Below, piece after piece: positions 55,135 to 61,984 of a DNA stretch of 64,000 bases (within the stretch, counting starts at the first letter, position 1; each line of letters starts with the position of its first letter). Under the pieces are notes generated by a model. It saw only the letters and a program-made list of their open reading frames with translations, was not told the origin of the DNA and ran no database searches. Origin of the DNA: Microtetraspora malaysiensis. GTDB taxonomy: Bacteria; Actinomycetota; Actinomycetes; Streptosporangiales; Streptosporangiaceae. The DNA lies in NCBI RefSeq assembly GCF_001528665.1, contig NZ_BBYJ01000021.1, positions 62,001 through 126,000 on the forward strand. The letters run 5' to 3'. The position numbers and the translations under genes are program-made.

Positions 55135-55809
55135 GTGGGCGCGATATCCCGGGCGGAAAGCGACAGGAAGACCCTGGACAGGGTGGCCGTGCGACCGGTG
55201 CGCCGCCGGCTCAGCGTCGATCGGCGTCGCGAGGAGCTGATCACCGCGGCGCTGGAGCTGTTCAGCAGGCGTGAGGCCGAGGACGTCTCGATCGACGACG
55301 TGGCCACCGCCGCTGGGGCCTCGCGAGCGCTCGTCTATCACTACTTCGGCGGCAAACAGGAGCTCTACCTCGCCTCGCTGCGCAGTGCGGCGGAGGAGCT
55401 CGAGGCCCGGCTTCGCCCCGAGGGCGCCGGGCGGCCGGTGGAGCGGCTCTCCCAGGCGCTCGGCCGATATTTCGACTTCGTCGAGGAGCACGCCGCCGGG
55501 TTCGCGGCGCTGCTCAAGGGAGGCCCGGCCAACCGGGCGGGCGAGGTGGGCGAGATCGTCGAGCACGTACGGCGGCGCCTGCTCCGGATGATCATCGACG
55601 AGATGCGGGTCGCCGATCCCGGCCCGGTGCTGCGGATCACGCTCAGATCGTGGATCGCCTCGGTGGAGACCGCGGCCCTCGACTGGCTGGAGCATCGCGA
55701 CATGGAGCGGTCGGAGCTGGAACGCATGCTGGTCGACCACATGATCGCGCTACTGGAGGTCGCCGGGCGGCGCGACCACCGCGTACGGGAGATCGTCACG
55801 GTCGAGTAG
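55135..55809 (+). CDS. TetR family transcriptional regulator
   Basis: 224 residues from GTG 55135. Helix-turn-helix: RREELITAALELF, DVSIDDVATAAGASRALVYHYF and GGKQELYLASLRSA. The C-terminal domain (WIASVETAALDWLEHRDMERSELERMLVDHMI in parts) has the helical ligand pocket with EHAAGFAALLKGG. No target gene is adjacent except the divergent LacI gene. Ligand unknown. Followed by a long hairpin shared with bldC. Confidence 0.9.
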   Translation: MGAISRAESDRKTLDRVAVRPVRRRLSVDRRREELITAALELFSRREAEDVSIDDVATAAGASRALVYHYFGGKQELYLASLRSAAEELEARLRPEGAGRPVERLSQALGRYFDFVEEHAAGFAALLKGGPANRAGEVGEIVEHVRRRLLRMIIDEMRVADPGPVLRITLRSWIASVETAALDWLEHRDMERSELERMLVDHMIALLEVAGRRDHRVREIVTVE

Positions 55810-55869
55810 GCGTCCTGATCGGGATGGAAACCACCTCGGGGGGACGGTGGCGCCGGGAGGGCGGCGCCT

Positions 55870-55915
55870 ACGGCACCTCCCGTGGCCCGTAGCGGCCACG
55901 GGCGTGCGGTGCCGT
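55870..55915. terminator. Bidirectional terminator between the TetR gene and bldC
   Basis: Inner stem CCCGTGGCC / GGCCACGGG (9 bp, 6-base loop) extended by outer ACGGCAC / GTGCCGT. It separates convergent genes. Confidence 0.75.
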
Positions 55916-56016
55916 GTGATGGACGCGCTCACATCGCTGGTGTCCTTGACGCGAGCGCGCCGTCTCCCCTTGACCGGCGGACGACTTTCCCCCAGACCGG
56001 TGAACGACGCCCGGAC

Positions 56017-56220
56017 CTACTCGGAGCGCTGCTGCGGAATCCCCGCCAGCAGCGCCCGGACCTCGGTCTCCCGGTAGCGGCGATGCCCACCCAGAGTGCG
56101 GATGGACGTCAACTTGCCCGCCTTCGCCCACCGAGTGACGGTCTTGGGGTCGACGCGGAACATGGTGGCGACCTCCGCCGGTGTGAGCAGTGGCTCGGCC
56201 TCGGGTGTACGAGCTGACAT
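56017..56220 (-). CDS. bldC: BldC developmental regulator
   Basis: 67 residues. Small MerR-like DNA-binding protein: LLTPAEVATMFRVDPKTVTRWAKAGKLTSIRTLGGHRRYRE is the winged helix (quoted in parts: PAEVATMFRVDPKTV, GGHRRYRE). It lacks the MerR dimerisation helix; BldC binds head-to-tail on repeated sites and delays entry into development in Streptomyces. Start at ATG 56220, following GGAGGAGAGG. Its neighbours, the hypothetical gene and valine dehydrogenase, match the Streptomyces order. A perfect palindrome lies 77-108 bases upstream. Confidence 0.96.
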   Translation of the reverse strand: MSARTPEAEPLLTPAEVATMFRVDPKTVTRWAKAGKLTSIRTLGGHRRYRETEVRALLAGIPQQRSE

Positions 56221-56541
56221 GTGTGCGGCCTCTCCTCCGTTGGACCGGCGACAGCGATCCTGCGACTTGTCCTGGCGCTTGTCACGGATGTCCCCCAATG
56301 ATCCATATGTGCGGTTTCATGGATCATTTTCGGTATCACCCGATGTGACCATACAGCCACGTAACGCGATTGGCGAGCCCTCTGGGAGCAACGCCGCGAC
56401 CACGTGGTGATGTCACGCTCGGTGATTCTAGCGACACGCTTCGTGGTATCGCAGTGAAAACGGCAAACTACTCAGTTCGCAGATGTTGAGATCGAACATC
56501 CCATGACCCAATAGTGCAGGTCTGGGGGTGCGATATGGGCT
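56221..56541. promoter_or_regulatory. bldC upstream region, no gene
   Basis: 321 bases without a supported gene. Holds the bldC ribosome site and promoter and the palindrome at 56297-56328. The stretch 56341-56541 is less GC-rich than its surroundings and lies downstream of the next gene; I see no hairpin there strong enough to call. Confidence 0.5.
56297..56328. promoter_or_regulatory. Perfect palindrome upstream of bldC
   Basis: AATGATCCAT and ATGGATCATT form a 10-bp perfect inverted repeat with a 12-base spacer. It is AT-rich in a GC-rich genome and close to the expected bldC promoter, so an operator is likely. The bound factor is unknown. Confidence 0.6.
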
Positions 56542-57414
56542 TTAGTTGGCAGACTGGAGGCCCTGGATCGACCTCCAGCGAAGTACGACACGCTGGTACA
56601 TGGCGAAGGCAAGTTCTTCCTGACCGTTGTCCAAACCAGTGAGCGCGGCGGCAAGCTCCGCGACTGACTGGTCGGCCTCCAGCGTCTTGTCGTCCATGAG
56701 GTGGACCAGTCCGCCGTAGTCGAGCTCCACCAGCGAGTGGGGGTGGAACTCCTCCAGCCACCTGCCGATGTCCTCGAACTCGGTGTACGCGGCGGTGTCG
56801 GGCGCGTGCCTCCTGATCACCCCGAGCGCCTTGGCCACCCTCCGGCGCGACTGGGCCATCGAGGTGACGTACAGCATGGTGCGCGCGGGGGCGGCCACGG
56901 CCTGCGCCGGCTGCTCGGCGCCCTCCGCCGGCTCCCCGCCCAGCACGAGCCACCGCTCCGTCGAGTCGAAGGGGGCGAACCACGACGTCGGCACGTGCCA
57001 GGTGCTGCTCCTGATGTGCGTGCGCAACGACGTGCCCGCACGCTTGTACCGGTCGAAGTCGTCGGCCGTCTGCTCGGCGATCGTCTGCGGCACGAACCGG
57101 TGGGCCAGCTTCACCGGGGTGCTGCCGCGGAACGTGGCGAACGACAGCCAGGACCGCAGCCGGCTCTGCCACGGGCAGACGTAGAGCACGTCCTCGACCC
57201 GGCGCAGGTAGGCGTTGCGGCTCTCCTGCTCGGGAGCGGGCGCCGGCGGGACGCCGAGGATCCTGCGGACGGCCTCGCCGTGCTCCACCCCCAGCGCGCC
57301 GGCCCGGCGCGGCCGGTCGCGGGACTCGGCGTATGCGGCCCAGATTTTCTGGTCCTGTGGGGAGAAGGCGGCCAGCGGCTCATAGACGCGGAGGTAGGCG
57401 GCATAGGGCAGCAC
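56542..57414 (-). CDS. Conserved actinobacterial hypothetical protein next to bldC
   Basis: 290 residues from GTG 57414 (LPYAAYLRVYEPLAAF). Conserved with bldC in related genomes as I remember it, but with no known function. Visible blocks: SPQDQKIWAAYAESRDRPRR, YVCPWQSRLRSWLSFATFRG, RFVPQTIAEQTADDFDRYK, HIRSSTWHVPTSWFAPFDSTERWLVLG (in parts), and EDIGRWLEEFHPHSLVELDYGGLVHLM. No membrane segment, no catalytic motif I recognise. The start is supported by conservation more than by a ribosome site, which is weak. Confidence 0.82.
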   Translation of the reverse strand: MLPYAAYLRVYEPLAAFSPQDQKIWAAYAESRDRPRRAGALGVEHGEAVRRILGVPPAPAPEQESRNAYLRRVEDVLYVCPWQSRLRSWLSFATFRGSTPVKLAHRFVPQTIAEQTADDFDRYKRAGTSLRTHIRSSTWHVPTSWFAPFDSTERWLVLGGEPAEGAEQPAQAVAAPARTMLYVTSMAQSRRRVAKALGVIRRHAPDTAAYTEFEDIGRWLEEFHPHSLVELDYGGLVHLMDDKTLEADQSVAELAAALTGLDNGQEELAFAMYQRVVLRWRSIQGLQSAN

Positions 57415-57615
57415 ACCTGAATCGTGCCATGAGGCCGGGGACCCTGGGGAGGGCCGTCTCAGCTTTTCATGATCCGACGGCTGCGGCACGGTTAGGCTGT
57501 GGACGGCCCGCTCCCGACCTCGGCGTCGCCCCACCCTTCGCGACGGCGGATCGGTCGGGCGGGCAGAAGGATCCGCCGTAACGGAGCGGCGGACAGAAGT
57601 GTCAGGAGCACCACC

Positions 57616-58779
57616 GTGATCGACGTCTTCGGGCTCTCCCACAAGGACAGCGGGCCCCTCAGCGTCACGACCGGAGCGGACCGGAACGAGTCCGCGACGG
57701 CATCCCCCAGCTCACCCGGCAGGCGAGGCCCCGGGCACGAGCAGGTCGTCTTCTGCTCGGACGAGCGCAGCGGCCTCTACGCCATCATCGCCGTCTACAG
57801 CACGGCGCTCGGTCCCGCGCTCGGCGGCACCCGGTTCTACCCGTACGAGAGCGAGCAGGCGGCGCTGGCCGACGTGCTCAACCTCTCCCGCTCCATGGCG
57901 TACAAGAACGCCCTCGCGGGGCTCGACCTCGGCGGCGGCAAGGCCGTGATCATCGGTGACCCGTCCAGGGACAAGAGCGAGGCGCTTCTGCGGGCGTACG
58001 GACGGTTCGTCGAGTCGCTCGGCGGGCGCTACTACACCGCCTGCGACGTCGGCACGTACAGCGAGGACATGGACGTCGTCGCCCGGGAGTCGTCCTATGT
58101 GACCGGGCGGACCCTGGCGCACGGCGGCGCCGGCGACTCCTCGATCCTCACCTCGTTCGGCGTCTTCCAGGGCATGCGGGCGGCCGCGGAGCACGCCTTC
58201 GGCAGCCCCACGCTGCGCGGCAGGCGGGTCGGTGTCGAGGGAGTCGGCAAGGTCGGCCGCAGGCTCGTCGACCTCCTGCTGGAGGACGGCGCCGAGGTCG
58301 TGATCTGCGACGTCAACGAGGAGGCCGTCGATCTCGTACGGCGTAGCCGGCCCTCGGTGGAGGTGGTCGCCGACACCGCCGCGCTGATCGCGTCCGACAT
58401 CGACGTCTACGCTCCGTGCGCGCTCGGCGGCGCGCTGAACGAGGCCACCGTCCCGCTCCTGCGCGCGCGGGTCGTCTGCGGCTGCGCCAACAACCAGCTC
58501 GCCGACCCGGGAGTCGGAAAGCTGCTGGTGGAACGCGGCATTCTGTACGCCCCCGACTACGTGGTGAACTCCGGCGGAGTCATCCAGGTGGCCGACGAGA
58601 TCGAGGGTTTCAACATGGAGCGAGCCCGGGCGAGGGCCGCCCAGATCTTCGACACGACAGCCAAAATCTTCGCCCTGGCGGCCGACGACGGTGTCCCGCC
58701 CGCGACCGCCGCGGATAGGCTGGCTGAGCGCAGAATGTCGGAAGTAGGGCGGCTTAGGGGTATCTGGCTCGGCCGCTGA
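57616..58779 (+). CDS. vdh: Valine (branched-chain amino acid) dehydrogenase
   Basis: 387 residues from GTG 57616, with AGGAG 8 bases upstream. Glu/Leu/Phe/Val dehydrogenase family: substrate-binding [28 protein letters not shown] with Lys97 and catalytic Lys109, and the NAD loop GVEGVGKVG (residues 206-214). Oxidatively deaminates valine to 2-oxoisovalerate, feeding branched fatty acids and polyketide precursors. Its place beside bldC matches the Streptomyces valine dehydrogenase. Leucine preference cannot be excluded. Confidence 0.92.
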   Translation: MIDVFGLSHKDSGPLSVTTGADRNESATASPSSPGRRGPGHEQVVFCSDERSGLYAIIAVYSTALGPALGGTRFYPYESEQAALADVLNLSRSMAYKNALAGLDLGGGKAVIIGDPSRDKSEALLRAYGRFVESLGGRYYTACDVGTYSEDMDVVARESSYVTGRTLAHGGAGDSSILTSFGVFQGMRAAAEHAFGSPTLRGRRVGVEGVGKVGRRLVDLLLEDGAEVVICDVNEEAVDLVRRSRPSVEVVADTAALIASDIDVYAPCALGGALNEATVPLLRARVVCGCANNQLADPGVGKLLVERGILYAPDYVVNSGGVIQVADEIEGFNMERARARAAQIFDTTAKIFALAADDGVPPATAADRLAERRMSEVGRLRGIWLGR

Positions 58780-58844
58780 CCGCTGACGCCCATACGGCGT
58801 ACCGAGCGGCGCGCAAAACAGGTACGGTTATAGGCGAACGAGAG

Positions 58845-58873
58845 ACTGGCGCCTAAAGTCAGGTGGCGCCAGT
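58845..58873 (+). terminator. Hairpin between vdh and the DUF3073 gene
   Basis: ACTGGCGCC and GGCGCCAGT form a perfect 9-bp stem with an 11-base loop. It lies 65 bases after the vdh stop. A TACGGT / TATAGG promoter-like stretch at 58823-58834 precedes it, so it may instead be the first element of the DUF3073 leader. Confidence 0.5.
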
Positions 58874-58893
58874 GCGCGGTGCGTTAGCGACGA

Positions 58894-58924
58894 GGGGTCC
58901 GGTGCGACCCCGCATGAGGGGGTC
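58894..58924 (+). promoter_or_regulatory. Candidate SD-sequestering leader of the DUF3073 gene
   Basis: GGGGTC (58894-58899), GACCCC (58906-58911) and GGGGTC (58919-58924) can pair in two exclusive ways. The second pairing buries the purine-rich ribosome site that ends 7 bases before the ATG at 58931. This is the layout of a translational switch. No known riboswitch class is recognised. Confidence 0.5.
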
Positions 58925-58930
58925 GAGCCA

Positions 58931-59161
58931 ATGGGGCGCGGCCGAGCCAAGGCCAAGCAGGTCAAGGTCGCCCGCCAGCTGAAGTACAACAGCGGCGGCA
59001 CTGATCTTGAGCGTCTGCGCGCGGAGCTCGGAGTCGTGGACGAGGGCGATTCCGGCCACAGTGACGAGCATGACCCTTACGACGAGCTGGCTGATCGGTA
59101 CGCCGATTACGCCATCGACGATGACGAGGGCGAGAGCAAAGACTCGTCCCGACGCCGTTAG
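58931..59161 (+). CDS. DUF3073 family protein
   Basis: 76 residues: MGRGRAKAKQVKVARQLKY (basic start), TDLERLRAELG, then DPYDELADRYADYAID and an acidic/basic tail. Conserved and small throughout actinobacteria, usually near purM; likely nucleic-acid- or ribosome-associated by composition, but function is unknown. Preceded by a structured leader and followed by two hairpins. Confidence 0.92.
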   Translation: MGRGRAKAKQVKVARQLKYNSGGTDLERLRAELGVVDEGDSGHSDEHDPYDELADRYADYAIDDDEGESKDSSRRR

Positions 59162-59182
59162 CCGTTCCTGACAGCGTTTGAG

Positions 59183-59227
59183 GTGAATCACCCGGCGAGG
59201 GACCCTTCCCACGCCGGGTGACTTCAC
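59183..59227 (+). terminator. First hairpin after the DUF3073 gene
   Basis: GTGAATCACCCGGCG and CGCCGGGTGACTTCAC pair with a single mismatch or bulge around a 14-base loop. Confidence 0.65.
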
Positions 59228-59246
59228 GTTGTCCAGGTTCGATCGA

Positions 59247-59274
59247 GCGCCCCGGCCCAGCCGGGGCGCCTTTT
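59247..59274 (+). terminator. Intrinsic terminator of the DUF3073 gene
   Basis: GCGCCCCGGC and GCCGGGGCGC form a perfect 10-bp stem with a 3-base loop, followed by CTTTT. One of the few canonical hairpin plus T-tract terminators in the window. Confidence 0.8.
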
Positions 59275-59281
59275 GGCGTCC

Positions 59282-59302
59282 GGGCCGGCCGTCGGCCGGC
59301 CC
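59282..59302 (-). terminator. Terminator of purM
   Basis: GGGCCGGCC and GGCCGGCCC form a perfect 9-bp stem around GTC, 14 bases past the purM stop. Confidence 0.65.
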
Positions 59303-59315
59303 GTGATCGCCGGGA

Positions 59316-60341
59316 TCAGCGGTAGCGCGCCACGCCCGTGCCGGGGACGACCTCGCCGAGCACCCAGGCGGGCACACCGCGCCCGTCGAGCAGGGCCAGC
59401 GCGCGGTCGGCCTGGTCCGCGGGGACGACGGCGCACATCCCCACGCCGAGGTTGAACGTCCGGTCCATCTCGGACTGCGGGACGCCGCCGTGCCCGGCGA
59501 GCACCTCGAAGATCGCGGGCGGGGTCCAGGACCCCCGGTCCAGCAGGGCGTCGACCGTGCCGGGCAGGGAGCGGGCCAGGTTGGCGGTGAGGCCGCCGCC
59601 GGTGATGTGCGCGAAGGCGTGCACCTCGACCTCGCGGATCAGCGCGAGGCAGTCGAGCGAGTAGATGCGGGTGGGTTCGAGCAGCTCCTCGCCGAGCGTG
59701 CGGGACAGCTCGGGGAGCTCCCGCTCAAGGTCCAGGCCGGCGGTCTTGATTACATGCCTGACCAGGGAGTATCCGTTGGAGTGGATCCCGCTGGAGGCCA
59801 GGGCCAGCACCACGTCGCCGGGCCGTACCCGATCAGGCCCGAGCAGTTCGTCGGCCTCGACGACGCCCGTGCCGGCACCGGCCAGGTCGTACTCGTCGGG
59901 GCCCATGGCGCCCGGGTGCTCGGCCGTCTCGCCGCCGATGAGCGCGCAGCCCGCGAGCCGGCACCCCTCCGCGACACCGCCGACGATGTCGGCGATGCGC
60001 TCGGGCACCACCTTGCCGCAGGCGATGTAGTCGGTCATGAACAGCGGCTCCGCCCCGCACACCACGAGGTCGTCGACGACCATGCCCACGAGGTCGATGC
60101 CGATCGTGTCGTGCTTGCCGAGCCGCTGCGCCAGCATCACCTTGGTGCCGACGCCGTCGGTCGAGGTCGCCAGCAGGGGGCGGCGGTAGCGCAGGAAGGC
60201 CGAGGCGTCGAACAGCCCGGCGAACCCGCTGGCGTCGTCCACCACCTCGGGCCGCCGTGAGCGCGCCACCCGGGACTTCATCAGCTCGACGGCCCGGTCA
60301 CCGGCCTCGATGTCCACACCCGCGGCGGCGTAGCTGGTCAT
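59316..60341 (-). CDS. purM: Phosphoribosylformylglycinamidine cyclo-ligase (AIR synthetase)
   Basis: 341 residues from ATG 60341 (GAAGGGGAG upstream). Closes the imidazole ring in purine synthesis using ATP. Motifs: YAAAGVDIEAGDRAVELMK, LLATSTDGVGTKVMLA, DTIGIDLVGMVVDDLVVCGAEPLF, ALIGGETAEHPG, HAFAHITGGGLTANLAR and FNLGVGMCAVV. Lies 43 bases after purF on the same strand; one transcript is likely. Confidence 0.97.
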   Translation of the reverse strand: MTSYAAAGVDIEAGDRAVELMKSRVARSRRPEVVDDASGFAGLFDASAFLRYRRPLLATSTDGVGTKVMLAQRLGKHDTIGIDLVGMVVDDLVVCGAEPLFMTDYIACGKVVPERIADIVGGVAEGCRLAGCALIGGETAEHPGAMGPDEYDLAGAGTGVVEADELLGPDRVRPGDVVLALASSGIHSNGYSLVRHVIKTAGLDLERELPELSRTLGEELLEPTRIYSLDCLALIREVEVHAFAHITGGGLTANLARSLPGTVDALLDRGSWTPPAIFEVLAGHGGVPQSEMDRTFNLGVGMCAVVPADQADRALALLDGRGVPAWVLGEVVPGTGVARYR

Positions 60342-60384
60342 GTGCTCCCCTTCGTCGGTCGTGCGCGGTCGCCCGTGCGACCCG

Positions 60385-61821
60385 TCACAGCTGCCCTTCC
60401 AGGACGTACTTGCCGACCTGGTCCTGGTCGACAGGGATGGGGTACTCGCCGGTGAAGCAGGCACGGCAGAGCCGATCGGCCGGGATCGTGGTCGCCCGGG
60501 TCAGCCCTTCGAGGGAGATGTATCCGAGTGAGTCGGCCCCAAGGGAGGCGCGGATCTCTTCGACGGACAGCGACCCGGCGATCAGCTCGGCCCGGGTGGC
60601 GAAGTCGATGCCGTAGAAGCACGGCCACGCGACCGGCGGCGAGGAGATCCGCACGTGGACCTCCGTGGCGCCCGCCTCGCGCAGCATCTTGACGATGGCC
60701 CGCTGGGTGTTGCCGCGCACGATCGAGTCGTCCACCACGATCAGCCGCTTGCCCTGGATGACCTCGCGCAGCGGGTTGAGCTTGAGGCGGATGCCGAGCT
60801 GGCGGATCGTCTGCGACGGCTGGATGAACGTGCGGCCGACGTAGGAGTTCTTCACCAGGCCCTGGCCGTACGGGATGCCGCTCTGCTCGGCGTAGCCGAT
60901 GGCGGCGGGGGTGCCGGACTCGGGCGTGGGGATGACGAGGTCGGCGTCGACCGGGTGCTCCCGGGCGAGCTGGCGGCCCACCTCGACCCGGGTCGCCTGC
61001 ACGCCGCGTCCCGCGATGGTCGTGTCCGGCCGGGCGAGGTAGACGTACTCGAACAGACAGCCCTTGGGCTGGGCGGCGGCGAACCGGCGGGACCGGACTC
61101 CGCGCTCGTCGATCACCAGCAGCTCGCCGGGCTCGATCTCGCGGATGAACGACGCGCCGACGATGTCGAGCGCGGCGGTCTCGGAGGCGACCACCCAGCC
61201 GCGTTCGAGCCGGCCGAGAACCAGCGGCCGGATGCCCTGCGGGTCGCGGGCGGCGAACAGGGTCGTCTCGTTCATCCAGACCAGGGAGTAGGCGCCCTTG
61301 ACCTGGGGAAGCAGCTCGGCCGCCGCGTCCTCGATGGACTGCGAGCGGTCCTGCGCGAGCAGCGTCGTCAGGACCTCGGTGTCCGTCGTCGCGCGGATGG
61401 CGTCCGGCGGGAGGCGGAGCGCGAGCTCACCGGTGTTGATCAGGTTGCCGTTGTGGGCGAGCGCGAGGCCGCCGTGTTCGGTGGAGCTGAGCGTGGGCTG
61501 CGCGTTCTCCCAGACGCTCGACCCGGTGGTCGAGTAGCGACAGTGTCCGATCGCGATGTGGCCGCGGAGCGTCCCGAGGATCGACTCGTCGAAGACCTGG
61601 GAGACCAGGCCCATGTCCTTGTAGATGAGGATGCGGCTGCCTTCGCTGACCGCGATGCCCGCGGACTCCTGGCCGCGGTGCTGTAGCGCGTACAGCCCGT
61701 AGTAGGTGAGTTTGGAGACATCCTCCCCGGGAGCCCACACACCGAAGACGCCGCAGGCGTCCTTGGGTGCGCGGTCGAGGGAGTCGAGGTCATGGCTCAG
61801 TCGGCCGTCGCCTTTCCGCAC
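60385..61821 (-). CDS. purF: Amidophosphoribosyltransferase
   Basis: First step of purine synthesis: PRPP + glutamine to phosphoribosylamine. 478 residues from GTG 61821, with a propeptide of 22 residues before the nucleophile Cys23 in DACGVFGVW. Class II glutamine-amidotransferase motifs GHCRYSTTGSS and AHNGNLIN; PRPP loop RLIVVDDSIVRGNT; FYGIDFATRAELIA and four metal-cluster-type cysteines in the C-terminal half region (CLFEYVYLARPD; CFYGIDF; CRACF) as in Fe-S-containing PurF. The start is supported by a -10 box 7 bases upstream. Confidence 0.96.
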   Translation of the reverse strand: MRKGDGRLSHDLDSLDRAPKDACGVFGVWAPGEDVSKLTYYGLYALQHRGQESAGIAVSEGSRILIYKDMGLVSQVFDESILGTLRGHIAIGHCRYSTTGSSVWENAQPTLSSTEHGGLALAHNGNLINTGELALRLPPDAIRATTDTEVLTTLLAQDRSQSIEDAAAELLPQVKGAYSLVWMNETTLFAARDPQGIRPLVLGRLERGWVVASETAALDIVGASFIREIEPGELLVIDERGVRSRRFAAAQPKGCLFEYVYLARPDTTIAGRGVQATRVEVGRQLAREHPVDADLVIPTPESGTPAAIGYAEQSGIPYGQGLVKNSYVGRTFIQPSQTIRQLGIRLKLNPLREVIQGKRLIVVDDSIVRGNTQRAIVKMLREAGATEVHVRISSPPVAWPCFYGIDFATRAELIAGSLSVEEIRASLGADSLGYISLEGLTRATTIPADRLCRACFTGEYPIPVDQDQVGKYVLEGQL

Positions 61822-61828
61822 ATGCTTG

Positions 61829-61834
61829 AGTCTA
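61829..61834 (-). promoter_or_regulatory. -10 box of a leaderless purF transcript
   Basis: On the minus strand TAGACT fits TANNNT and ends 7 bases before GTG 61821. No ribosome site lies between. Confidence 0.5.
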
Positions 61835-61984
61835 TTTCGGCCTTCTCCCTGCTCGCGCACCCGGGTACGGAAAGTCTCGGCGAAACGATCGACGTGGCTT
61901 TGCCGTGTCGTCCGGGTTCCGTCCACACCCTCCGGGAGAGCCTTGGGTCTCCGGCATGCCCAACTCTGGTCCGGGAGAGCGACC

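Noticed and set aside
59228-59246. T-loop-like GGTTCGATC as part of a tRNA
   Set aside because: No acceptor stem, anticodon arm or D arm can be built around it; the stretch lies between two terminators.
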